Assembly (NCBI GenBank): GCA_014843695.1
Contig: CM026395.1
Location: forward strand, 46,505,270 to 46,569,269
Reading direction: 5' to 3'
Length of the DNA: 64,000 bases
Source: Archivesica marissinica
Lineage: Eukaryota; Mollusca; Bivalvia; Venerida; Vesicomyidae
This document shows positions 41,954 to 52,999 of this stretch, piece by piece. The position numbers and the translations under genes are program-made. Below the pieces are notes generated by a model. That model was given only the letters and a program-made list of their open reading frames with translations. It had not been told where the DNA came from and did not search any database. Position 1 is the first letter of the stretch. Every line of letters begins with the position of its first letter.

Positions 41954-43675
41954 ATGTCTGAAACGTATGTTCTGAATACCATCTTCATATTGTTAATATT
42001 AAGTCACACATTTTGCTATGTCCATCATATAAGTTATTACAGCCTTACACTCCACCGAGCTCCACTCGCAGTGTCTATGGCTGTTCAACTCAACATAGTC
42101 TACGGCACATTTCACCCGAGTCAATGCTCATTCCATTTATCCAAGTCTACGGCAAGTTCCACACCCAATTCTATGGTCTGTTCCACTCACTCTATTCTAC
42201 ACCCTGTTTGACACACCCGAGATGTTACAGTTGCGTCTACAACTTCCATGCAACAATGCACTCCAAGCATGACAATCTGCTATGCAAACTGTATGATTGG
42301 TCTGGTGCAAAGGCCATATGGCACTTTCCCAAGTCAAACATCGGACCTTCTTCTATATGGCAGATGACCCTAAGTTGGACATTTGGCCTCATGCAAAGTC
42401 TATGTGTGATATAATGTCTATCCAGTCTGCTGCCAGTACCATGCAAGACATCTTCACAACAAGATGACTGGCCTCATGATTGAACATTTTGCAAAACGCA
42501 CTCTCAGCTGTTAAGTGAAGATTCCTGGTCTGTTTAGAGAAGTTCCTTTGTCAACCAATCAACTGGTACAGATTTTAGTGTTTTTCTTGTCAAACTTGGC
42601 ACCAGACAATTCATCAAGTCTGGAGATAACGCCAAGATAACTATGGAAGCGATCGACTTGTTCAGCTTAGTGTGGATTTCTGGACAAACTTTGCACCAGA
42701 CAACTTAATCAGTAGCTAGGATGTTCAGACAACCTGGTGCAAAGAGGTTGTTTGAGACTCCTCTCTAACTAGACTAGGCTGCCAAGTTTGATTTGAATTC
42801 CTCTAAACTGGATAAGTAGGAGGCTTCAATAGTTATCTCGAAATAATCTCTGGACTTGACGAAATGGCAAGCTTAACAATAAAACTACTATAATCAGTAC
42901 CATTTATTGATAGACAAAGTAACATCTTTAAACAGTCTAGTAACATCTTTAAACAGTCTAGAAATCTGCATCTAAGAGCAGAGAGGGTGGTTTGCAAAAT
43001 GGTCATTCAATGTGACCACGCATCTGATTGTGAAGATTCTTGTATAGTACTGGCAGCAGACAGGATTGACATTATATACCCACAGATTTGGCACGAGGCC
43101 AATTGTCCAACTTAGTGACATTTGCCATATGGAAGAAGGCCCGAAGTATGCCATGGAAAAGTATCACATGGCCATAACAGCAGACCAATCATACGGCTTG
43201 CATAGGAGATCCTCATACTAGAGTGCTTTGTAACACGCAAGTTGTAGCCACGACTGCGACATCTCGGGTGTTGACCTGGATGTATGAACCAGGCTGTAGA
43301 CTCGAGTGAGTGGAACAGCACAAAGAATCCAATGCGGAACATACCGTACAATCAGGGGAGTGGAATAAGCATCGACTCGGGCAAGACACACTGTAGACTC
43401 TGGCAAATTGAACAGACATTAGACGTTTGCCAGTTGATCAGGCCGTAGACGTGGGTGAGTGAAACCGGACATCTAATTGTAGATTCAGGTGAGTGTAATG
43501 CCATATGTTTGCACGAGTGAAACAGGCTGCAGGCTAAGGTCAATTGACACAGACAAAAGTCAGGAGGAGTGTAAAACATGCTGTAGAATTGACTCGCCTG
43601 ATGCAAACAGGCTGTACATTAGGGATAGTTAAACGGGCTGTACATTAGGGATAGTGAAACAGGATGTATATTAGG
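41954..43675. repeat. Foldback module, copy 2, on the axis of the giant palindrome
   Basis: Same organisation as 38,450-40,220, with its own axis near 42,717; the right end is cut by the gap after GTATATTAGG. A direct tandem duplication of AGTAACATCTTTAAACAGTC occurs at 42,920-42,960. Its axis coincides with that of the whole 17.9-kb palindrome (about 42.7-42.8 kb), so this copy is probably the hinge. Confidence 0.82.
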
Positions 43676-44675
43676 NNNNNNNNNNNNNNNNNNNNNNNNN
43701 NNNNNNNNNNNNNNNNNNNNNNNNNNNNNNNNNNNNNNNNNNNNNNNNNNNNNNNNNNNNNNNNNNNNNNNNNNNNNNNNNNNNNNNNNNNNNNNNNNNN
43801 NNNNNNNNNNNNNNNNNNNNNNNNNNNNNNNNNNNNNNNNNNNNNNNNNNNNNNNNNNNNNNNNNNNNNNNNNNNNNNNNNNNNNNNNNNNNNNNNNNNN
43901 NNNNNNNNNNNNNNNNNNNNNNNNNNNNNNNNNNNNNNNNNNNNNNNNNNNNNNNNNNNNNNNNNNNNNNNNNNNNNNNNNNNNNNNNNNNNNNNNNNNN
44001 NNNNNNNNNNNNNNNNNNNNNNNNNNNNNNNNNNNNNNNNNNNNNNNNNNNNNNNNNNNNNNNNNNNNNNNNNNNNNNNNNNNNNNNNNNNNNNNNNNNN
44101 NNNNNNNNNNNNNNNNNNNNNNNNNNNNNNNNNNNNNNNNNNNNNNNNNNNNNNNNNNNNNNNNNNNNNNNNNNNNNNNNNNNNNNNNNNNNNNNNNNNN
44201 NNNNNNNNNNNNNNNNNNNNNNNNNNNNNNNNNNNNNNNNNNNNNNNNNNNNNNNNNNNNNNNNNNNNNNNNNNNNNNNNNNNNNNNNNNNNNNNNNNNN
44301 NNNNNNNNNNNNNNNNNNNNNNNNNNNNNNNNNNNNNNNNNNNNNNNNNNNNNNNNNNNNNNNNNNNNNNNNNNNNNNNNNNNNNNNNNNNNNNNNNNNN
44401 NNNNNNNNNNNNNNNNNNNNNNNNNNNNNNNNNNNNNNNNNNNNNNNNNNNNNNNNNNNNNNNNNNNNNNNNNNNNNNNNNNNNNNNNNNNNNNNNNNNN
44501 NNNNNNNNNNNNNNNNNNNNNNNNNNNNNNNNNNNNNNNNNNNNNNNNNNNNNNNNNNNNNNNNNNNNNNNNNNNNNNNNNNNNNNNNNNNNNNNNNNNN
44601 NNNNNNNNNNNNNNNNNNNNNNNNNNNNNNNNNNNNNNNNNNNNNNNNNNNNNNNNNNNNNNNNNNNNNNNNNNN
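43676..44675. other. Assembly gap, exactly 1000 N
   Basis: A round-number run of N is normally a scaffold placeholder of unknown true size. The frame reported across it is meaningless. The flanking structure predicts that it hides the end of foldback copy 2 and the reverse complement of 41,013-41,953. Confidence 0.99.
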
Positions 44676-45165
44676 GAATATTCCTGTTAAGGAGACTACA
44701 GACTGTAAGATATTTAGAATATTCCTGTTAATGGAGACTACAGACTGTAAGATATTTAGAATATTCCTGTTAATGGAGACTACAGACTGTAAGATATTTA
44801 GAATATTCCTGTTAATGGAGACTACAGACTGTAAGATATTTAGAATATTCCTGTTAATGGAGACTACAGACTGTAAGATATTTAGAATATTCCTGTAAAA
44901 GGAGACTACAGACTGTAAGATATTTAGAATATTCCTGTAAATGGAGACTACAGACTGTAAGATCTTTAGAATATTCCTGTTAATGGAGACTACAGACTGT
45001 AATATATTTAGAATATTCCTGTTAATGGAGACTACAGACTGTAAGATCTTTAGAATATTCCTGTAAATGGAGACTACAGACGTAAGATCTTTAGAATATT
45101 CCTGTAAAAGGAGACTACAGACTGTAAGATATTTAGAATATTCCTGTAAAAGGAGACTACAGACT
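44676..45165. repeat. 42-bp tandem repeat, about 11.7 copies (right arm)
   Basis: Reverse complement of the 40,477-41,012 array (GGAATATTCCTGTTAATGGA type units). Copy number is slightly lower and may be cut by the gap. Confidence 0.95.
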
Positions 45166-45185
45166 TAAGACTTATAAAACTATTC

Positions 45186-45376
45186 AGACTGTTTTTACAA
45201 TGTTGGATTAATCGCTCTTGAGACCTCATTCCTGATGGAGTCCATCACCATGAGGGAGAGAGAAGAGGCAATGTGGAATTTATGTACCTTGCCTAGGGAC
45301 ACAATCATAATGGTTATAGCTGGGCATGAACTCCGGGCCTCACACCTGAACCGAATGCACTACTACTGTGCAATCA
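45186..45376 (-). mobile_element. Diverged SINE family A copy, right arm
   Basis: Reverse complement of the element at 40,266-40,456 (GATTAATCGCTCTTGAGACC, CATTCCTGATGGAGTCCATC). It shares that copy's decay, so it was duplicated with the arm and is not an independent insertion. Confidence 0.85.
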
Positions 45377-45424
45377 TGATTTCTTCAGATTGTAGTATGC
45401 ATTCTTGACTTTAGAATGTCAGTA

Positions 45425-47250
45425 TTGATAATAGCCGCATACACATCCTGTTTTACTATCCCTAATATACATCCTGTTTCACTATCCCTAATGTTCAGCC
45501 CGTTTAACTATCCCTAATGTACAGCCTGTTTGCATCAGGCGAGTCAAGTCTACAGCATGTTTTACACTCCTCCTGACTATTGTCTGTGTCAACTGACCTG
45601 AGTCTGCAGCTTGTTTCACTCGTGCAAACATATGGCATTACACTCGCCTGAATCTATAATTAGATGGCCGGTTTCACTCACCCACGTCTACGGCCTGTTC
45701 AAATGGCAAACGTCTAATGTATGTTCAATTTGCCAGAGTCTACAGCGTGTCTTGCCCAAGTCGATGCTTATTCCACTCCCCTGATTGTACGGTATGTTCC
45801 GCATTGGATTCTTTGTGCTGTTCCACTCACTCGAGTCTACAGCCTGCTTGATACATCCAGGTCAACACCCGAGATGTCGCAGTCGTGGCTACAACTTGCG
45901 TGTTACAAAGCACTCTAGTATGAGGATCTCCTATGCAAGCCGTATGATTGGTCTGCTGTTAAGGCCATGTGATACTTTTCCATGGCAAACTTCTGACTTC
46001 TTCCATATGGCAAATGTCCCTTAGTTGGACAATTGGCCTCGTGCCAAATCTGTGGGTATATAATGTCAATCCTGTCTGCTGCCAGTACTATACAAGAATC
46101 TTCACAATCGGATGCGTGGTCACATTGAATGACCATTTTGCAAACCACCCTCTCTGCTCTTAGATTCGGATTTCTAGACTGTTTAAAGATGTTACTTTGT
46201 CTATCAATAAATGGTACAGATTAGAGTAGTTTTATTGTTAAGCTTGCCATTTCGTCAAGTCCAGAGATTATTTCGAGATAACTATTGAAGCCTCCTACTT
46301 ATCCAGTTTAGAGGAATTCAAATCACAAACTTGGCAGCCTAGTCTAGTTAGAGAGGAGTCTCAAACAACCTCTTTGCACCAGGTTGTCTGAAAATCCTAG
46401 CTACTGATTAAGTTGTCTGGTGCAAAGTTTGTCCAGAAATCCACACTAAGCTGAACAAGTCGATCGCTTCCATAGTTATCTTGGCGTTATCTCCAGACTT
46501 GTCAAACTTGGCACCAGACAATTCATCAAGAAAAAAACTAAAATCTGTACCAGTTGATTGGTTGACAAAGAAACCTCTCTAAACAGACCAGGAATCTTCA
46601 CTTAACAGCTGAGAGTGCGTTTTGCAAAATGTTCAATCATGAGGCCAGTCATCTTGTTGTGAAGATGTCTTGCATGGTACTGGCAGCAGACTGGATAGAC
46701 ATTATATCACACATAGACTTTGCATGAGGCCAAATGTCCAACTTAGGGTCATCTGCCATATGAAAGAAGTTCTGACGTTTGACTTGGGGAAACTGCCACA
46801 TGGCCTTGGTACCAGACCAATCATGCAGCATGCATAGCAAATACCCGTGCATTGAGTGCTTTGCCGCACACAAGTTGTAGACACGACCGAGACATCTCTA
46901 GTTTTGACGGGTGTGTCAAACAAGCTGTAAAATGTGTGAGTGGAACACAACATAGAATCGGGTGTGGAACTAGCTGTGGACTAGGATGAGTGGAACGAGC
47001 ATGGACTCAAGCGAGATGGACCATAGACTCGACTCTTGCGAGTGGAATATGCAGTAGATTCGTGTGTTTCGGCACATCTGAGGTAGAATTCTGATGTTAA
47101 ACATCCACATACAACAGTAGCATACATGTGCGTTAAATTTGACCCATGTCGATTTATCTTAGGGGCAGGTGATACTTATAAACGAATGACATTTGGCCGG
47201 CCAAACATTCGTAAAACACACAGGAACAATAATCAGGCATTATTAGTACA
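45425..47250. repeat. Foldback module, copy 3 (right arm)
   Basis: Inverted counterpart of copy 1, axis near 46,405. In its inner half it shares variants with copy 2 (for example CACTCACTCGAGTC, where copy 1 lacks CTCA). In its outer half it matches copy 1 (the ACAACATAGAATCGGGTGTG region). This mosaic suggests gene conversion among copies. Confidence 0.8.
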
Positions 47251-47464
47251 TTGTTTAATAGTTTCATATGGCGGTATATCTTGAGACATATGAGCTTTAA
47301 AAGATGAATTTTGAAAATATACACATTTAGCGATTATATCACTAATTTTCATTCTGCAGTCATTTTGAATTATTTTACACTTGCCATAGTTCTATCATTG
47401 TATCATTGTCAAAGGCAAACTAGTTACCAGACTAGGCCATTGACTTAATTACCTGATCGACGTG

Positions 47465-47728
47465 GAAGTCGTGATAGCGCAATGTTAGTGCATTCACTTC
47501 AGCGCAATGGTAGTGCATTCTCTTCAGGTACAACACGAGTTAGAGCCCCGCTGGAACGGAACCGTTACAATTGTGCCCTTAGACAAAGCATTTAAATTAC
47601 CTGTTGCCTCTTCTCTCTCCCTCGAGGCGATCTATTCAATAGGAAATGAGATCTCTAGAGTGATTAATATAAGTTGTAAGAACTTGAATCGCAATCAAGC
47701 TAAAATAAACTTGTATAAACTACCCGAT
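47465..47728 (+). mobile_element. SINE family A copy, right arm
   Basis: Mirror of 37,925-38,192, with the same duplicated head (GCGCAATGTTAGTGCATTC then GCGCAATGGTAGTGCATTC). Tail GCAATCAAGCTAAAATAAAC. Confidence 0.88.
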
Positions 47729-48044
47729 CGACATTTGACAAAGTTATACGACTTAATTACCATAACGACCGTTGACAGAATTATTGACTTAATTGCAAGA
47801 CCAGGCCTTTGATAGAGTTATACGACTTAATTACCTGACCGACCTTTGGCAGAGTTGTGTGATGCGCCATCAGTCGTCATTCATAAACATTTTTTTCAAA
47901 CGACCTATGCTTCAAACGACCTATGCTACAAACGACTTGCCATATAAATAACATTCATTTACCGTGGCTTATCGTCAATATTGTTTATTGTTTATTTGTG
48001 TTCAAATATTGTTATTGTTATTAGATGCTATAAATAAAAGTTGA

Positions 48045-48250
48045 AATACAAACAGAACGTTTTTACCATCTAATTCCCTACACACCCGACCAGGAACGCT
48101 TCTTTTGCAAAGTAATGTCATGTTTTACTATTTAATTCCCTACAAACCTGCTCAGGAACTCTTCTTGTTGCAAAGTAACGTCATGTTTTACTATCTAATT
48201 TCCTACAAACCTGACCAGGAATGCTTCTTGTTGCAAAGTACCGTCATGTT
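48045..48250. repeat. 63-bp tandem repeat upstream of LINE ORF1 (right arm)
   Basis: Three units, GCAAAGTAATGTCATGTTTT type, starting at 48,107, 48,170 and 48,233, lead directly into the zinc-knuckle ORF. Mirror of 37,235-37,420. Confidence 0.85.
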
Positions 48251-49190
48251 TGTGAAAATTGTGGCATGGGAGACAAGGATCACCTTGCCTCAAATTGCCC
48301 CAATCAACCAACATGTGTAAACTGCCAAAAAGACCACATCTCCAAATCGAACAATTGCGAAACATGGTTAAAAGAAAAGGAAATAATGAAAATAAAATGT
48401 ACACAAAATATTTCTTACTTTAGAGCAAATTTAATCCAAGAAAACAAACCAGAAATATCATACTCAAAAATAGTTAAATCGGCAGTCAATAAACCAACAA
48501 TGAAACATGCATCCACTCAAACTGAAATTATCAACGAAAAATCTTAATCCAAAAACAGTTCCAATGAAAAACCAAACACTCGAATATCATCTCAATCCTC
48601 ATCTCAATCCTCATCTATCTCAATCCTCATCTCAATCCTCATCTCAATGCTCATCCAAATCAACATCTCATAGATCCCGATCAACATCTGTTAAAACAAA
48701 ATCGTCACAAGGTAAAACAAACCAAACAAAAAAACTAAATAAACCAAATGGACCAAGCAACCTGAAACAGAACTCAAATAGACCACCAAAGGGATCAGTG
48801 GATCCCATAAAACAAACAAATAGATTCTCTTCACTAGATCATGAAGATATGGAGCTGGTACCGGATCCACCTCTTAAACAATGATATTTAATCTTTTTAT
48901 GTACCGTTTTTAATCTTCTCTCCATAAATAATGGATAAAAATAATACAATGGAACTGTTGGGGACTAAAAGCAAACTATAATGAGATATTAATACTTATA
49001 TCTCTGCTTTCACCAAATATCCTTTGTCTGCATGAAACTTTCCTAAAATCTACTGACACTATATATTTTAAAGATTTTGCCATGTTTAATTTTATATAAA
49101 GGCATCTGGTGGATCATCCATTCTCATCAACAAGAATATAAAAAATAGATTTAACTACAAATGTACAGGCCATTGCTGTCATTATAATTT
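48221..49190 (+). pseudogene. LINE (Jockey-like) ORF1 and ORF2 start, right arm
   Basis: The 108-codon frame from 48,221 carries the same two zinc knuckles as the left arm. It stops at TAA after INEKS, where the left copy reads on. A second frame (to 48,884) continues the Ser/Gln/Lys-rich tail and ends NRFSSLDHEDMELVPDP then PLKQ, the natural ORF1 C-terminus. Just downstream is the ORF2 endonuclease start (WNCWGLKANYNE, ILCLHETFL) in interrupted frames, up to about 49,190. It is better preserved at the ORF1 end than the left copy, but non-functional. Confidence 0.83.
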
Positions 49191-50135
49191 GATTTAGAAG
49201 AGTTGTTTTGAAAGTGTTCACCTAAAACATTGGATATGTCTTATTTGTTAAATGGGTTTTATTATTAGATGTATTTAGATGAACAATTTTTGAGCTTTTC
49301 CTCTTGCCATTTATTTTTGCTACCATGTTCCAAACCTTTTTCATTGATGTATTCGAGTTTATAGTAGATACATATTTTTGTCATGAAGTGCGTTTTGCAT
49401 TTTTTATAGTTCTTCGAGCTTTTGCTCGTGTAATTTGTGTGTTTAAAAGATTCCCCCTTGTGGGAGTTTTATTACATTTACGCAATGCATTCTTTCGGTT
49501 TTTTTATAACATCTTTACAGGCGTCATTAAACCATGGCCTAATTTTTTTGGAACATGAGGATTTCGGAATGCATTCCGTTGAAATATTTAAAAGTGAATT
49601 CGAAAAAAAGGTGAGGATCTTCTGTCCCAATCTTTTCCAATGTCAAAAGTTCATTGCATAAAATTTGGAATTTCTCCCAATTAGCTTTTTGTAGGTTCCA
49701 TTGTGGGTAAAATTCACCTTTTTATTTTTTAAAATTCACCTTTTTATTTTTTTATTTCTTCGATTATGGTTGGGAAGTGGTCACTTCCATGGAGGTCATC
49801 ATGAACGGACCATTAAAAATCTAAGAAAATGTTTGGATGACATATACATAGATCTAAAGCAGAAACATGTCCTGTGGCAGGATGAAGGTATATTGATTTG
49901 TTTCCATTTAATAGACAAAGATCATTTTCAGTTATGAAGTCTTCTATTATTTTTCCTTTATTACTAACATTTGTACATCCCCATTGAAATCTCCAACTAA
50001 CATAAAAGGGTGAGGTAATTGTTCTACTAGATTTTCTAAATCATTTGGGTTTCATTGAGAGTGTGGAGGTATATAAATGGAACAAATTGTAAATGTTTTT
50101 GAAAGTGTAACATTGGGATTTATTGATACTTCACT
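49180..50135 (-). pseudogene. LINE ORF2 endonuclease-middle fragment, inverted, right arm
   Basis: Mirror of 35,380-36,328. The minus strand carries the same GDFN-type endonuclease and pre-RT segments with stops and shifts. The plus-strand 84-codon frame at 49,304-49,558 (Phe/Ile-rich) is its antisense shadow. Confidence 0.78.
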
Positions 50136-51720
50136 AAAGATGCCTATTATGGCACAATAAGCCCAATGTGAATGCAGTTAAACAATGAAAGTGGTCATTT
50201 TACATTGCCTGATATAAAATGAACCCAAAAAATTATAAATAATTCATTGTACTGAGTAAATAATGGCATATAGGAACCTAAAAAATGTTCAAATTACCTC
50301 CCTTTATTAGTGTTAATACTTTATAATTGATATCTCTGTCCTTCAGTGTGAGTATGTTATGGTTCAAATTGCTTTTTTCATTAGGAACTAGTGTTGTTTA
50401 ATTGAAACAAGCTTGCAATTGGTTCCAGTAGCTATCAAGGGCCTCACAAAAAGAATTTCAGTAAAATATATGGCACAAATATGCATATTCATTGCTTTTG
50501 AGTGGTTATATTTCAGTAATTTATTAATATTTCCAACAAACTTCACCTCCCTAAGATGAAATGTCATATTTCAAGAGGCAATGCACAGTTGTAGTCCTCT
50601 CACAGTGCTTGTTCAAGACACACTAGCTGAAGTTAAATGCATATTGTAGTTACTTTTCTGCCATTTCTTACTCTCATGTGACCTACAGTAAGCTGCCTGA
50701 CCCACTCAGCATTTGTAATGACCATCATTTGCCATGTTTGTTGTCTTCCTTTTTGCCTGTGTGACATTTTTTGTGCTCCATGCAAATAAGTATATCCTTT
50801 CAGTAGCTTCCTGGTGCAAGATTTTTTTCCCATTCTTCAAAACACCCTTGTTTGCAGGGGGTGGGGTAAAATAATTGTCTCTAATCACCACAATGTCTTA
50901 TCTAATACTATAAATGTGGTATGTCTGTCTCATGCAGACATTATTTCATATATTCATGAGAAATATTACACTGTTAGTGTAAAGGTTAATATGTGACGAC
51001 ATTATAAATGTCTTATTTAGAGTTCTATTGCAAAACTGGCCAACAGTCTATGTTAAGCACACTGCATAGTGTCCCATTTGAAGGCATGTGCTGTGCAATG
51101 GTGATGTGGAAGACATAAGAAAGTCATATTTATGTGCAAAAATGTTTATTGTAATGGTATATATCTTTTATATTAAATGAAATGCCAAAATAAATTGTCT
51201 TTAAAGGACAATATAAAGAATGATGTTATTTGAAAAGTACTACATTAGTCCTTATTCTCTGTAATACAAAGACTGTGCTGAGATATTTGCAACATCTGTG
51301 TAAAAAGTGTAGGGAAGCCCTTAAGAGTTATTGATACATGAACTGATTGGCTGAGTAGGTATTGTCACAAATATTGAACATGACTTCTAAATATTAAAAT
51401 ACAATATATGAGCTGCATTTTGGAATATTTAAAATTATTTTCAGACTATTTGGTGACAAATAAAATGCATATTATAAATGCAGGTGTCAGTGCAACATTC
51501 ACCACTAGATTACCTTCAGAGTAGGGGGTGGGTGCCGTTAGTGGGAAATAAATAAAAACGCAATTGGTCAACCCCATTGAAATTTGACATTGTCCTGTGG
51601 CTCAAAGGCCATTCTGTTGAAAACTACTCTCTTTTGTGCCAAACTATTTTTGGGGGAAATCTAATGGCACTGTGTGTTATAATGGTGGCCTATGGAAATT
51701 GCAATAACGGTGACTGACCT
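50136..51720. other. Right palindrome arm, outer non-coding block
   Basis: Mirror of 33,851-35,380, with a replaced or inserted segment near 51,200-51,310. No supported gene. Confidence 0.7.
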
Positions 51721-52344
51721 TAATTGAAAAAACTTCTACACTGCGTCCTTGAAAACATAATCCCAACTACAACATGTCAATGGAATCAAATATATTAATC
51801 CAACTAAAAAGCCAGAATCAAGTTAATTAAAACTACCAATTACAATAGCCGATGCTATTTTTTTAATTGATAAAATATTTCGAAAATAAATCACTCCAAT
51901 AAAACATTATTTCAACAAAATTATGTTCATTAATTAAAAGATAAGGTCAAATATATGAGGTCAAGACACTGAAACGACATGCGTCAAGCGATCATAACAA
52001 CATGAATACGGCGTATCCAACACACCGTCTACATTTACATGCATAATACCTCCTATCTGTCAATGTTGACTGTGACCCGGGGCCAATGCACATGAGGCCA
52101 TCTTCTCGTCAAACTTCTAAATAGTATCCCAACATAAAATAATTTTCTAAAATATTTAATGAAATAATATTACCTTCTTTCATTGATTCGGATTCATGCT
52201 AATTCATGCGATACCCGTATCTATTGACGGCGTGATAGCATATGTACCATACCATGCCAATGTATGTTAATGCAAATCCGTAAACTAGTAGGTGTTATTA
52301 TAAATTGTGATAATATCCTTTTGTAATTAGTACACAAACGGATC
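51721..52344. other. AT-rich spacer outside the palindrome
   Basis: Nothing recognisable. It is not related to the sequence left of 33,851, so it marks the true right limit of the inverted duplication. Confidence 0.5.
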
Positions 52345-52607
52345 TTGTAGTCCAGTGGTAACACGCTGGACTGGTCATCCAGGGATCACAGGTTCGATCC
52401 CTCGTCTGACCCTAATCAAATTAACATTCTTTCAGATGGGACTTTAAACCGAGGTCTCGTGTCGGGTGCTGTACACCGTGCACATAAAAGAACCAGAGGA
52501 GACTCTGGAATGGGTATATGTCTGTATCATTGCACTATCCTCCAACAATCTAAAAGGAGGCGTCGCTCATAATGGCAACCGGTAGCGACGATAAATAAAC
52601 GTAAAAC
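52345..52607 (+). mobile_element. SINE family C, full length
   Basis: Head CTTGTAGTCCAGTGGTAACA and B box ACAGGTTCGATCCCTCG, body TTTCAGATGGGACTTTAAAC, tail GGCAACCGGTAGCGACGATA. It has a short deletion before the GGAGGCGTCGCTCA block relative to the 22,962 copy. Confidence 0.9.
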
Positions 52608-52659
52608 GCACACTGTAATTAGTTAATAGAATGACATGTAGCCATGAAGTGTGTGTAGC

Positions 52660-52900
52660 TTCTTTAGTTTATACAAATTTATTTTAGCTCGATTGCGAAA
52701 CAAGTTATTTCAACTTATATAAATCACTCTCGAGACCTCATTCCTGATGGAATCCATCGCCACGAGGGAGAGAGAAGAGGCAACGTGGAATTTAAATGCA
52801 TTGCCTAAGGGCACAATGGTAACGGCTCCAGTGGGGCTCGAACTCCGGACCTTTCGCACCGGAAGCGAACGCGCACCCACTGCGCTATCACGACTTCCAC
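52660..52900 (-). mobile_element. SINE family A, full-length reverse copy
   Basis: The tail is first (AGTTTATACAAATTTATTTT), then TTCCTGATGGAATCCATCGC, GGCACAATGGTAACGGCTCC, and the head ending CACTGCGCTATCACGACTTC. Close to consensus and therefore relatively young. Confidence 0.92.
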
Positions 52901-52999
52901 TACAGGTGTAGCTTCTTTGTGAAAAAGTCTTTACGTCTACTGTGAACATACATCGGTGTAACATTGTGTAACACGTGAGAGTATTAACTTGATAGTTAG

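Larger units (their letters stand above)
33851..51720. repeat. Giant imperfect palindrome (17.9 kb) with central gap
   Basis: The left arm from 33,851 (AGGTCAGACACCGCTATTGC) is the reverse complement of sequence ending at 51,720 (CAATAACGGTGACTGACCT). Homology continues inward through a non-coding block, a broken LINE, SINEs, a foldback module and a 42-bp array, up to about 41,010 on the left and 44,676 on the right. Sampled segments look roughly 95% alike, with indels. The axis lies near 42.7-42.8 kb, inside another copy of the foldback module. Sequence outside 33,851 and 51,720 is not shared. A 1000-N gap lies in the inner right part. Confidence 0.93.

Noticed and set aside
43664..44731. 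355-codon frame across the N run
   Set aside because: It consists almost entirely of unknown bases from the assembly gap.
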